Assembly (NCBI GenBank): GCA_004009845.1
Contig: RMBW01000098.1
Location: 1 to 64,000 of the forward strand
Source: Davidsoniella eucalypti
Taxonomy: Eukaryota > Ascomycota > Sordariomycetes > Microascales > Ceratocystidaceae
Length of the DNA: 64,000 nucleotides
Direction: 5' to 3'
Under the pieces are notes generated by a model, which was not told the origin of the DNA, ran no database searches, and saw only the letters and a list, made by a program, of their open reading frames with translations. The translations under genes and the position numbers were made by a program. This document shows positions 40,763 to 52,060 of this stretch, piece by piece (the stretch's first letter is position 1; each line of letters opens with the position of its first letter).

Positions 40763-42253
40763 GCAACCATTCACGACTACGAATCCCTCGACTCCAGACG
40801 GAGTCGAGCTTCATCTTTCGCCGTGGAGACACGACTAGAAACCCGCCGAGAGCAGCTCGGTGGCGACGACTTCAACCAGTACGGCCACTCCTCTAACCAG
40901 CCAAACAGCCCGGCCCAGAGCACGTCTAGCACCACCTATCCGACAATTTCCAAGAACGAAAACCCCTTCGACTCGAAACGCAACTCTATCTCTGCTCCTT
41001 TTCCCGGCATGAACGCCAACGATGAGGCTCAAACACCCACGCGCGGTACCAACAATCGCGGCTTGCAGGCGCGACCAAAGGTCATCAGCTTGCAGTTTGC
41101 ATCATCGTGGTGGCCGCGCTTCTTCTTCGGAATCTGTATTCTCCAGGCTATCCTCTGCCTGGGCTTCGAGTCCTATGTCTACTACCGTTTCCAGGACAGT
41201 ATAAGCGACAACCCGAGCGCCAACCAAGCCGCTGTTGTACAGAAGAAAACCATCCCGACTTTCCTCGCCCTGTTCATCTTTGGTTTCCTCTACGAGCTGG
41301 TTCTAGTTTGGGATGCCCTTCGCCTCAAGAACACCATTCAAGTCATTGGCCTCTGCTTTGCCAATCTTGCCATCATGGTCTACACTTCCATTCAGGTTGA
41401 CCAGATTCACGACTCTCTCAGAGTAATGTCTGGTAAGCTCAACTCGGTCCAGTACGAGATCTACAGCAACGGAAACTCTACTGTCACCTTCCCGAATGTG
41501 CTCAAGAATGGACTGTCTGCGTCGCACTACTGGCCTGATATCTCTGGCTTCTTGATTGCCATTCCTTGTGTTTGCGCCATCGTTACTGTCTGCATGGTCT
41601 TCTCGGCCTGGAGACTGTACCAGGAGTTTGCGTGGGATATCCTAAAGTACATTGGTGCTGATTACCGCATGAAGAAGCGCTACCTCCACTACCAGGTAAG
41701 AATTACCGATACAACATCAATTCTATATCATTTGTATCGACGTTGCTAACCCATCGACTTTTAGATTTACATTGCGCTTCTAAAGTTTGATTTCTTCTTC
41801 TTCCTTGGATTCATGATCCAATTCCTGGTTGTTGTGACCAACCACGGCGATCCCGAGTTCGGCTTGACTGTTGCAGTTATTCCTGTCACTGTAATCATTC
41901 TCCTGGGTGCCGCCTTTGCTAGCCGTCGCGAGATCAAGCCGCTGATGATCATCATTATGGTGTTCTATTTGGGTGCCCTTAGCTACTTCATCTTCAAGCT
42001 TGTCCGTATCTACCAGCACAAGTTCCGTACTGACTACTACCCGGTCAAGAAGTCCCTGACTGCATTTGCCGTAATCGCTATCGGTCTGATTCTGGTCACT
42101 ATTACAAACGCTATCATCTGTATGAACAACTTCAACAAGGGTCTGAAGCCCCATCTTCTGACCCCCAAGCCAGACCCAGAAAAGGCCGACAACAACTCTA
42201 TCAGCATGGTAGATGTCAAGCCTAGCCCGGCTTCTCGTATGACGATCGATTAA
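40763..42253 (+). CDS. UPF0658-family Golgi apparatus multi-spanning membrane protein
   Basis: Two exons, the second at 41765-42253, are separated by a 69-bp intron (41696-41764; donor GTAAGA, branch TGCTAAC, acceptor TTTTAG). The protein has a hydrophilic, Ser/Asn-rich N-terminus followed by about eight transmembrane helices. Conserved-looking blocks include SWWPRFFFGICILQAILC, FGFLYELVLVWDALRL, and AWDILKYIGADYRMKKRY before the intron. This matches the fungal UPF0658 family, annotated as a Golgi membrane protein in fission yeast; the biochemical role is unknown. The start is uncertain. The frame is open from 40757 and its N-terminal codons look coding, but the first in-frame ATG is at 41009. 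The start given here is the acceptor-like site 40763, where the frame reads ATIHDYESLDS. Translation may begin at 41009, at a near-cognate codon (GTG at 40823 in a strong context), or in an unseen exon. Confidence 0.82.
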
Positions 42254-43460
42254 AAAAGAGGGGTTTCTTTCTTGATGAAGCATTTTCCTTTATTTTCAAT
42301 CTTTCTCATGTACGAACGAACTAAGAAAAAAATCATATAAACCAAAACAACCTGATCTACCCCCCTACATCCACATATACTTACTATCTGATAATATTGC
42401 TTACTTCATGCTGGGGCTTTCATGAACTTAAGCTTCACGGTATACATTACAAGATCTTTCGGCATCTTCATCATTCACCTGAAACGTTTCTCTACCACGT
42501 CTGCTATTTCTGTATTTCCTTCCTAAATCTTCTCCTCTTGATACATTAAAACCGTATTCCTACGATCTTGTTTCCTTGCTTTTTTTTCTTTTTTTCTTTT
42601 TCAACTCTTGCTTTTTCTTGTTTTTCCTTTATAACTTCTATCCTTTAGTATGGATCTACAATGTCTTCGTGTTATTTGCGCTTTCTATATCATTTTGATT
42701 TGTACCCGGCGCATTATTCTGTAGATGCTTTTATACCCAAATCTACTACGTGTTACCTTTTTTATTTCCTTACACATCTTTTTTTTCTCTCTTTTATATT
42801 ATCTGCCCAATGCTTGTTGTGATATGCCGTACTCCTCTCCCCCTTCATCTGTAGATCCTGATTATCTTTTCATCTTCTGGTTTATGTAGTTGTAGTTTTG
42901 TATGCCCTACTTATGTATATCGCCGCTGTTCAGGCGGATTGTATTTATGGGTCCTTCAGCTTTCCTATGTTCATTTGTATTTTCTTTTTAGTGCGTTTGT
43001 CTTTGTCTGAAAAATAGTTTGATATTGTGAAGATTTTTCTATTTTGTTTACAAATATATAGTTGCGTTTTTATGTGTACTACAAAGATACGACTTTCTGA
43101 AGTATTCCACGTACATACATTCGTCTTTTCTTTTATTCTACTGTATATATCAGATATAGTGATGCAAGTAGTTTCATAGGTCATTACTATTTATATTATT
43201 GTTTAAATTGTTACGTTCCTGGTAGTTGTATAAAATTAATGCTGGAAGACAAACAAGTTCAATCCTCTCTCCAATAGAGAGGTCTGCCATCATGACGTGC
43301 TGTACACAATATATGGTAGTCATGTGGTATAATAAGGAAACGACGAGATTTAGGGACGGTTTTAGTAGCGGTATAGAAACAAAACCACTTGGATAGAGAT
43401 AACTATACAGACGTGTGGTGATGAATAGTATTTATTGCCGTTCTTAGATATAGGTTGTTT
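42254..43460. other. Convergent spacer between the UPF0658 gene and RMD5
   Basis: About 1.2 kb of very T-rich DNA between two convergent genes, presumably holding both 3' untranslated regions and polyadenylation sites. T-rich runs at about 42570-42630 and 42755-42800 are prominent. No gene or repeat recognised. Confidence 0.6.
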
Positions 43461-44798
43461 TTAGAACCGGATTTGCTGACCATCATCTCCTGTTGCTTCC
43501 ATTGGACAATATGGACATTTAAATTTGGAGCCTCGAGTCTTTATTCTCACGAATGCCTCCTTGCAGATAGCGTGGCCACACGGCATCAATATAGGAGGAT
43601 TCTTAGATGTTGTCTGTTCTTTGAGCACAGGACAAACAAAGATGGGGTGAAACATCATCGACCGAGGCAAAGGAGTTTCGAATGGTAGCTCGCTTGTGGT
43701 GGACCATTCTGTCTTCTGAGTTTGCAACTTGGCAAACTTTAGATATTGTGGTAGAGACATGGATCCTGCCGTGACAGCCATATAGAGTGGTGATTCACTG
43801 GACAGGCCGAGCAGAGAACAGAATTCACCAGTGAAGACAGTGGCAACATCTTCGAAAGCTGCCTTGATGTCGAAGAGATGGCGATATGGAGAAGCTTCAA
43901 GGTTTGTTTTGTAAGCAGCAGCAGCACTGAGTTGAGAGATGGCATGCATATGCCGCTCTCGGTAAGCAGGGAACGTCTTACGACCGTACTTGAGAGCGCC
44001 GATTAGCCCGTTGTTGTCGTCGTCTGGGAGACCATTAAATGAAGGCCCTTTACACAACCATATGAATTGGAGACGGGCCAAATCAAATTCAATGCTGCTT
44101 TGTCGTTCTTCCAATGCGACACGGTTCTGGATGGCCCACTCCATAGCTGGTTCCAGATTGTGTTTCTTAACCTCCGTTAAGATATGGTACATTCGTTGGA
44201 AATGCGCCTGGAGTTTCCCTGGCTCGACAGCGGACAGCATATTGTCCCCTTCAGAGTTTGGTATCAATGAGCTCGCCTCTTGCAAAAACGTTGATGCTAC
44301 TGGGAATTGCCCCTCTCGTAGAAGATGCATTGCGATTGCTCGATTTATTAATTCAGGGTGGTCGGGTAGGGGCGAGATATCATGTGGTAATGGACGAATA
44401 GGAAAATGCTATATGGCATTTATTAGATGATATTTTTCACAGATGATTGCTAGAAATATCTCGGGGTTATACCTTGTCTAGAGCCTTTCCCAAGTTCTTC
44501 TGATTTTTCGACACCTCTTTTAATGAGGTGTTCATGCCGTCAAAAGCTCCTTTTACAGGATTTAAAAGCTTGGTGAGATGAAGAGCACCTCCAACCTTGG
44601 CTAGAGATATCTTGTTAGTAGAATGAAGATAATATGGCGGTAGAAGATATACACACAGTTTGCCACCTGCTCACGGGTGGCCTTGAGTAAGGCGATAAGT
44701 TTATCAGCATCTTTGATAGTGCTTTTAAGCGATGCCTTCTTTATTTTTTTGGTTTCTGCTAATACTAGAGCTGGAGGTGATGGCTTGTTTGATGCCAT
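43461..44798 (-). CDS. RMD5: GID/CTLH E3 ubiquitin-ligase complex RING subunit RMD5 (GID2)
   Basis: Three exons on the minus strand, 44798-44657, 44600-44473 and 44408-43461, give 405 residues. The 56-bp first intron contains a perfect TACTAAC branch site, and the joined protein reads REQVANSKVGGALHLTK across it. A helical N-terminus is followed by a LisH-like segment (HPELINRAIAMHLLREGQF, about residues 107-125), a CTLH/CRA region with DLARLQFIWL near 200, and a C-terminal variant RING with cysteines at about 349, 367, 372, 388 and 391 (FVCPV, PCGHAIC, CPYC). Order and length match yeast Rmd5/Gid2 (about 420 residues). The known role is the catalytic RING subunit, working with Gid9/Fyv10, of the complex that marks gluconeogenic enzymes for degradation when glucose returns. 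It is transcribed divergently from the STB6-like gene. Confidence 0.92.
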
Positions 44799-45553
44799 TT
44801 CTGTGTAATTGCCAGGCGGGGTCGGTTGTTCGTAATGAATTGTCGGGTGTCGATCGGGTATCCGAAGGTTGTCGTAGGACGGATAGACAGCTAATGGGAA
44901 TTAATTGGACGAAGGGTGAAGAACAAGCTTTTGTTGACGAGAGTGGATATGTATACAATTGTATTTGGTCTAATGACTATGAAAGATGTCAAGTATGGTA
45001 AATGGATACTTCTAGTATGACATGTTGTTTCTGGTATTGGAAAGATGAGCGAGATAGAATAACAAGCCATATGGATGGTAAGAATAGCTGGCAGTGGTAT
45101 TATGTTAACACTGTGAAGTTGCATACTTAATCTCACGTCAAGACAGTGTATTAAGCCATATACACGGTGTCTATTTTATCTTATCCGACACTACTGGCAC
45201 GTGATGCGACAAATCCAAATACGTCACTTTGCGTGCATGGTTGGAAGTGCGCTACTAGGCTTTACGATGCTCTCAGGGAGCAAGTTAAGACTGCATTTGC
45301 ATTACATTGTACACTACCACTACAAACCCAAGCATCGCGCTTTTCCTCGAAGCCTCTGAACGACATTATTATGCGCCGTTAACTGAGCAAGCTGACTGGT
45401 TATGGAACCAGAGATAGTGTCGATCAGTGCCACCGCCAGTCGAAACCCTCCTTAGTGCTAGTAGCTGTCTAAGGTATAGCCCCAGCGCTAGAAGCAGCTA
45501 AGAATCACATAGAGCCCGGATTCGAGGTTTATTTCGTCCCAGGCCCCCCGAAT
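44799..45553. promoter_or_regulatory. Bidirectional promoter region, RMD5 and STB6-like gene
   Basis: The 755 bp between two divergent start codons must hold both promoters. A CACGTG E-box followed by AT lies at 45198-45203; the TIM10/STI1 divergent spacer also contains CACGTGAT. CACGTG is the core bound by fungal bHLH factors of the Cbf1 type. Function here is inferred only from position. No small gene seen. Confidence 0.45.
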
Positions 45554-48237
45554 ATGGCTTTCGCCTTTTCTGCCCCCCCTCCCGGGAAGGCTGAAGATCA
45601 CCATCATGTGCGCGCTCTTCACCTGGGCAACCACAGCCACGGACATGGCCATCATTTTCATTCGCACAACTCCTCGTCGCGTCCGTCCATCGAAGAAACA
45701 AGAGATATGGGAAGTAAGGCAACTCTCGAATTGAGCGCAATGACTCAAAAGCGCCTGATTATACCGGATCCCGTCGCTCTTAAGTATGCCTCTCTTAGTC
45801 CAGAATATCTAAACGGAGTGTAAAGTCTGACCATATATTTCTCTATTATAGGTACCTCGGCGAAGATCCGCTAGTACAAATTATAGAGCCGTGCGCCATA
45901 TTAACCAACTACGAACTTTATATCGTCGAACAATGGGCGTGCTCGCGACAGTTGCCTTCCACAGTTATTGCTTCATACACTGGAGATGATAAAAGCAGTA
46001 TCGTTGTTGGTGTGATTCTAGTGCCCGAAGATGAGGCTCTTTGGCCTGCCCGCTTGAAATTGTACTTCAAGGCCATACAACAGTTCCATGCACGACCACG
46101 AATGACAAACCTAGACGGCGAAATCATCACAACAAATCTCAGCAGTTTTCCATCTGCGCTGACGACAATCCTCGTGCCCGATGGAGATATCCGAAAATAC
46201 CAGAAAACGTTCATTGTTAATGAGAACCTTAAGCGCATGGGCTGCTCCGGTCGTACAGGCCTAACTCTCAACGAGCCGACACCTGGAACACAGGCTAACT
46301 TCTATTCGATGTATCGCATTCACGAAAGCATCAATATCTCGGAGGCAGTCATGGAACTTGTTCGAGTGTGCCAACTTGCACTTGTGGTGTTTGGTGAGCT
46401 GCAGCCTATATACATTGACGGCCTTCTCTGCGATATAACGGAGAGGGCTATCAGTGATTGGTGGACAGATATCGGTGCTGAATACTACAACCTGGAACCA
46501 TCCGATGGAATACTCGGACCTACAACAGTCTCAGCCCTTCTTGGTACTCTGATGGGAGCACGAAACCGCCTAAACTCCGCTGGGGCTACTGTACCTAAGG
46601 ATGCCTTTGAGATCGAGAGCACAATGCGTGGAGTATCGCACTTCCAAAAGTACCAGAAGATGAAGCGAACCGGAATAATTGACCGTGATACGTTGTTCAG
46701 GCTGCAAGGTGTAACTGCTAAAGCTGCAGCTAACGAGGGATGGGCTGTCCCGAGGGCAGTGAAGTCAACCGTTGCTGAAATAGGAGGTAAACGAGGCGAG
46801 ATTGTTATGGGCATGGTAGCTGGACGCGACAAAGGCATCAGTGAGATCGAAACTTTAGACATTGGAAAGTTTGTGGACTTTGCCTATGGTGAAACGCCAA
46901 AATGGCTATGGTTTGGCAAAGCGAAGCGCTCGACTGTCGAAACTACACACGAGAAACGCGCTGAAATCGGCAGCGCTCAGATGGCTGCCAAAGAAAAGGA
47001 GCAACAGCAAATAATTCTGAACCTGGCATCGCAACGAACAAGTAGTGTTCCATTGAGTGAAAACTTAGAATCTACTAGCAAAGATGATCGTGTCATCGCA
47101 CAAACTGCTGTCGCTGCTCCCTTTTCCCCAAATAGCGTGAACCAGGATAGTCCCAACGAGAATCGAGAAAAAAAGACACGCTTCAAGTCTGTGACTGGAA
47201 GAATGAGTGATGCTCGGGGACGCATCAAAGATGCTGTGGGGGGTTCTCGTCGTGTTGCTAAATCTGGCAAAGAGGAAAGCTTGGATCCTGTGGTCGCTTC
47301 TCCAGTTACTCTGGTTCCTGGATTCAACGGACCCGGCAGAGCGTTCACTTGGAATAAGACACCGGAGATATACTTGCCGAATACGCGACCTGATAAACCT
47401 ACCGATGCCCGTCAAAGCCAGCTAGATCCTGCCAGCAGTGAAACCCCGATTGAAAAGGGTCTCGACAGTAGTCGATCAGCAAGCTTGGTTGGCGAGTCCG
47501 AAAGCAAAAGTCCGAGAGTCATTGATACAACAACAAGAAACCATAATCATGGGGCTCAATGGCTTAAACAGGCAGATGCAGTATCGGCACGCACCCAAAA
47601 ATTCATACGCCGCCATAGTGTCCATGCCACAATAGAGCGGCCTCCACGTAACATAGCACGATGGCCGCGGAGATCTTCGTTTTCTGAAGCTACAGATGCT
47701 ATTCTTCGCTGGGAAGAAGTCGCACCCATGTTTGATATTGTACCTTCTTCTCAAGAAACGGGGTGCTTGATCGAAATCGCCCGAGTGTTTTGCCGCGATG
47801 TTCAAGGGATCAAGTCTGAGTTGCAACCCTGGGCCATAGAAACTCTCGCTGGACTTGGTGAACTTGAGTCCCGGTTCACACAGGAAGACCAGGAGATACG
47901 AGCATTGCGTGACCAAGTCACTGAAGGTTATGACCACATGGTTTTTTCGTCCAATGATATCATCACACAAGAGAGGACTATACTTATGGAAAGCATCAGA
48001 GACCTCGAGACGTTGCTAGCGCGTTTGGATTACGAGATGAATGGTCTCGAGAATAAGGTGGATGACGTTGAAAGTGGAGTGGAACATTTCAGACAGCAAG
48101 TTGTTCGGCTAGAAAACCGGGCTGACGAACTACGATCACATCTCGAACAGGAAAGCTGGATACATTGGCTTGTCCGATCGGTCACTGGTATTGGGACAGG
48201 TCTTAATATTCTACAAACAGAAAGAGAATCACAGTAG
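45554..48237 (+). CDS. STB6/STB2-like protein (SIN3-binding family)
   Basis: Two exons, 45554-45783 and 45852-48237, encode 871 residues; the 68-bp intron (GTATGC donor, TTATAG acceptor) splits a Lys codon so the protein reads DPVALKYLGEDP. After a His-rich N-terminus (about 16-42) comes a conserved-looking globular region, roughly 60-420, with blocks CAILTNYELYIVEQWACSR and WWTDIGAEYYNLEPSDGILG, resembling the N-terminal domain of fungal STB6/STB2 proteins. In yeast these interact with the SIN3 histone-deacetylase co-repressor; a nuclear role here is inferred from family membership. The middle (about 420-640) is Ser/Lys/Arg-rich and probably disordered, and the C-terminus (about 740-850) is a predicted coiled coil. 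Residues 295-361 resemble peptidoglycan-binding-type repeats. The first ATG in frame was chosen. Confidence 0.82.
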
Positions 48238-48662
48238 TTGCACTATGATAACTCAAGGATAGTAGTCATAATAATGCATGCAGTTTAGATATCCCATCTT
48301 TATCGCAATGCCTAGCTATGATAGGAGCTACAACGCATTATCATAACTCCGTAGCCAGAAGTAGCCAAGCATTTTCAAGTCTATCAATATATTAATACCC
48401 GGAAATTTGTTGTTTTAAATAGTTGATCATTATCAAATGTCTAATGTTACAAAGAGCTGGAGAGTGCTCAGACGGCCAGATGAGCCAGGTGCAAAGATAG
48501 CTTCTCGATACTGAAAAGCTCTTCAGATAACCCTCTGTTAGAGAGAGTAGTTGGTACCATGTCGATCGTTTCTTTTATACAGGCCGGGAACAGTGCGCCC
48601 AGGTGATTGGAATGTAAGAAAGAGTATATCTTGTTTATTCAAGATTTTGTTTGGTTTTATTT
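48238..48662. other. Convergent spacer between STB6-like gene and TIM10
   Basis: About 425 bp between convergent stop codons. It is AT-rich and presumably holds the two 3' untranslated regions. No gene or repeat recognised. Confidence 0.6.
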
Positions 48663-49020
48663 TTACATGCGAGGAAGACCACGAGCAGCAGCCTCCTGCT
48701 GCTTCTGTTGCATGGTCTCAGAAGCCTTCATGTAAGTCTCGAAAAACTTGGCAACGCAACGATCCAGGCAAGTCGACTCAGACTTAGCCAGAGAGTCCTC
48801 ACGGAATTCCTGGTCAAGGCACTTGACTTGGCAAGTACGGGTGACTCTATGGAAAGGACTGTTAGCATATGATTTTGATGGCCAGCCCGGGTGAACCGAT
48901 TCATCTCAAGCTTGATACGTACCTGTCTAGAATGTTGATGTGCAGACGGAACTCCGACTCAACCATGGCAATCTTCTCAGCCGACGAGGGCTGGCGCTGA
49001 CCAAAACCAAACATGGACAT
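48663..49020 (-). CDS. TIM10: Mitochondrial import inner membrane translocase subunit TIM10
   Basis: Two exons on the minus strand, 49020-48923 and 48846-48663, give 93 residues. The 76-bp intron has a GTACGT donor, a TGCTAAC branch site and a CATAG acceptor. The protein begins MSMFGFGQRQPSSAEKIA, characteristic of Tim10, and carries the twin CX3C motif: C38-C42 (CQVKC) and C59-C63 (CLDRC), 16 residues apart. After oxidation these form the two disulfides of small Tim proteins. The family acts in the mitochondrial intermembrane space as a Tim9-Tim10 hexamer that escorts hydrophobic precursors to the TIM22 and SAM complexes. Length is normal for the family. Tim9 was considered, but the SAEKIA N-terminus favours Tim10. 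It is transcribed divergently from STI1. Confidence 0.93.
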
Positions 49021-49872
49021 TGTAATGGGTTATGAGATTCAGAAAAAAGAAAGAAAAAGACGTGTTGAGGGTAGTTTTGAAGACTGGAGTTCACAATGCA
49101 GGATTTGCTCAATTATAGTGATGAGGCTGAGAATTCGGGCAAGGCTCTATCTAGTAATCGCTAGTTTGGGCTACAAAGTACCCGATGATGTCGTTCGGTG
49201 GGAAACATTTTTTGGCTATTGGGGTGGGTCACGTGATCTTCATGTAGAAATAAAACGGAGCAGTGTTCGTTCTTCGACAAAGACCCTCATAGAGTCTGAG
49301 ACTGAAAGGCTTGGATAACCGCGTCACAGTACCGAGAATCATTAACTTTATTCTAGTCAATTAACAAATGCCATGAAGACTCGAGAGATAGATTTACTGC
49401 TGTTGATATCTTAATTAGAACCTAAATCGGCGTTGTATGTGTATATGTACGTAGAGCGTTCGGTAAGACAAGTGGGGCAACTGCGGGCCAATTGCCATAA
49501 AAGCAAGCCCTGAAAGTCATGGACCCCTGTACGCTAGCCAATTAGAGGGCGCAACCTCATAGAACCACCTAGAATTCACGATGGTGAACCGCTATTGCCC
49601 AACTCCATAGACAATAGAATCTTGAAGGTTCTACAAATGCAATCACCAACAACATAAATTGGTCGGGCCTGTAATTTTGTACGTCCAAATTCTGTGCTTC
49701 CCATTTCTTCTTGTATCTAACACTAATAAAAAACATTCTCTTCTAGTTTTGTATCTTCCTTTCTACGATACCCCTCGTCTACAAAATTTAACACAGCGTA
49801 TCCCTCGCTGCGTTATTCTCGTTTTTCTTCCATCTAGTTTCCCAGCGTTGATATCATTATTACTTCCCTAAA
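49021..49872. promoter_or_regulatory. Bidirectional promoter region, TIM10 and STI1
   Basis: The 852 bp between divergent start codons hold a palindromic TCACGTGA E-box (core 49230-49235) and a heat-shock-element-like site described separately. CT-rich sequence from about 49680 to 49860 precedes the STI1 start and probably forms its leader. No other gene seen. Confidence 0.45.
49619..49632. promoter_or_regulatory. Candidate heat-shock element upstream of STI1
   Basis: ATCTTGAAGGTTCT contains a perfect GAAnnTTC core (49624-49631) preceded by an imperfect third unit (ATC for TTC) in correct 5-bp phasing. It lies about 240 bp before the STI1 start codon. STI1 genes are classic Hsf1 targets in fungi, so position and family agree, but a two-and-a-half-unit match is weak. 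Confidence 0.35.
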
Positions 49873-51811
49873 ATGTCGACTGCCGATGAGCTCAAGGCCC
49901 TTGGCAACAAGGCCATCGCGGCTAAAGACTTCGATGAGGCTATGTATGTCTTCTTAATCCTGTCTACTATTTCCTCTTCCTCGACATCTCGCTCTATGTG
50001 CTCAGGTGTTTTTGCCCCTCGCATTCTCCATGTCAACCTGCCATGGAGGGGCAGAAAAGGCACTGGCGCGTCATGTCACACAAGGAACCATGGCTCAACT
50101 TCCCAATACTACCCATTACATATGCTAACTATCGTGCTTCAGTGAAAAGTTCACCCAAGCTATCGCTCTCGACGCTTCCAACCACATTCTCTACTCCAAC
50201 AGATCGGCCGCCTACGCCTCCAAGAAGGACTGGACCAATGCCCTTGACGATGCGAACAAGACCACTGAGCTGAAGCCCGACTGGGCCAAGGGTTGGGGCC
50301 GCAAGGGCACTGCTCTGCACGGCAAAGGCGATCTAGTTGGCGCCAACGACGCATATGAGGCGGGTCTCAAGATTGACCCCAACAATGCCCAGCTCAAATC
50401 CGGTCTTGATTCCGTCAATAAGGCCATGGAGGCCGAGGCTGGCGGTGCTGTCCCCGGCTTTGGTCAGATGTTCAGCGATCCCAACCTTATCGCTAAGTTG
50501 GCTGCCAACCCTAAAACTGCCAGCTACCTTTCTGACCCCTCATTCATGGCCAAAATTCAGCAACTCCAGAGCAACCCTCAGGGCTCTCCCGACCTGTTCA
50601 GTGATCCTCGCATGATTCAGGTTCTTGGCGTTGCTATGGGTGTTGAAATGGATGTGCGCGACTCCGCCCCCGAGGGCGCCGAGACTGTCGATATTCCAAT
50701 GGGTGACGCTCCCGAGCCTAAGAACGCCACTCCTCCCCCCCCTCCTAAGGTCGCCGAGCCCGAACCAGAGCCCGTGGAGGAGGAAGTTGACGAGGAGGCC
50801 ATGGAGAAGAAGCGGGCGAAGGAGGCCGCTGACAAAGAGAAGGCCCTGGGCACTGAGAACTACAAGAAGCGCAACTTCGATGTCGCTATTGCTCACTACA
50901 CTAAGGCTTGGGAACTGTACAAGGATATCACTTACCTCAACAACCTTGGCGCTGCCAACTTCGAGAAGGGCGATTTCCAGGCCTGTGTAGACGCTTGCAC
51001 CAAGGCCGTTGAGGAAGGCCGTGCGGTCTTCGCCGACTTCAAGACGATTGCCAAGAGTTACGCCCGTATCGGTCTTGCCTACGAGAGACTAGGTAAGATG
51101 CAGGAGGCTATTGACAATTACAAGAAGTCTCTCATGGAGCACCGCACTCCCGATATTGTCAGCAAACTGCGCGCCGCCGAGAAGAAGTTAATTGAGGATA
51201 CTCGTCTTGCCTACATCGACCCTGAGAAGGCCGAGGAGGCCCGTGTTCTGGGCAACACCAAGTTCAAGGAGTCAGACTGGCCTGGTGCTGTTAGCGCCTA
51301 CAGCGAGATGATCAAGCGTGCTCCCACCGACCCTCGCGGTTATAGCAACCGTGCCGCCGCCTTCGCCAAGCTGCTAGAGCTTCCCTCGGCTATCGAGGAT
51401 TGCAACGCTGCCATCAAGATCGACCCCAAGTTCATTCGTGCCTACATTCGCAAGGCCCAGGTCTTCTTCACCATGCGCGAGTACCCCAAGTCAGTGGATG
51501 CCTGTGAAGAGGCTCTTCTTGTTGACTCTGAGCACCACGCCAGCGCCAACGCCCGTGAGATCGAGACCCAGATGCAGAAGTCATACTCCGCCATGTACTC
51601 TGCCCGTGACGGTGAGACCGAGGCCCAGACTCGCGAGCGTATCATGCGCGATCCCGATATCATGAGCATCATGCAAGACCCCGTCATGAACGCTATCCTC
51701 CAACAGGCACAGGGAGACCCTGCTGCTCTCCAGGAGCACATGCGCAACCCTGGTGTGCGCACCAAGATCCAGAAGCTTATGGCTGCGGGTGTCATCCGTG
51801 TTGGCCGGTAG
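49873..51811 (+). CDS. STI1: Hsp70/Hsp90 organizing co-chaperone STI1
   Basis: Two exons, 49873-49943 and 50143-51811, give 579 residues. The 199-bp intron (GTATGT donor, TGCTAAC branch, TTCAG acceptor) splits an Ile codon so the protein reads DFDEAIEKFTQAIALD. Domain order is canonical: TPR1 (about 4-117), DP1/STI1 repeat (about 135-190, DPNLIAKLAANPKTASYL), an acidic Pro-rich linker (about 195-245), TPR2A (about 255-375), TPR2B (about 390-510) and DP2 at the C-terminus (DPDIMSIMQDPVMNAILQQA). STI1 bridges Hsp70 and Hsp90 through their C-terminal EEVD motifs and slows Hsp90 ATPase during client transfer in the cytosol. Codon use is strongly C/G-ending, as expected for a highly expressed gene. 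The gene is convergent with a retrotransposon fragment and the monooxygenase gene. Confidence 0.96.
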
Positions 51812-52040
51812 AGGATTCTATTTTTTTTCGAATAGGGTTTCAGTCAATACCACAGGTTAGGGAAGAACGAGGTCATCTTGGAATATAAGGAATCTGGAGT
51901 TTTGGGAGGTTTGCTTCTATCTGAAACTCAGTAACGAGTCAATGACATCAACATGAAATTAGCATCAATAATATTTGTACCACCTAATCCTAACACTAAT
52001 GTATCTATAGTAAAAAAGTACCGTGAAAATACAGTCTAGT

Positions 52041-52047
52041 AAATCAA
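52041..52047. repeat. Possible target-site duplication, left of LINE
   Basis: AAATCAA here matches 53785-53791 after the LINE tail. Seven bases in AT-rich DNA is weak by itself; the tail position and the abrupt loss of RT homology support it. Confidence 0.4.
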
Positions 52048-52060
52048 CATTCCCAAATTC

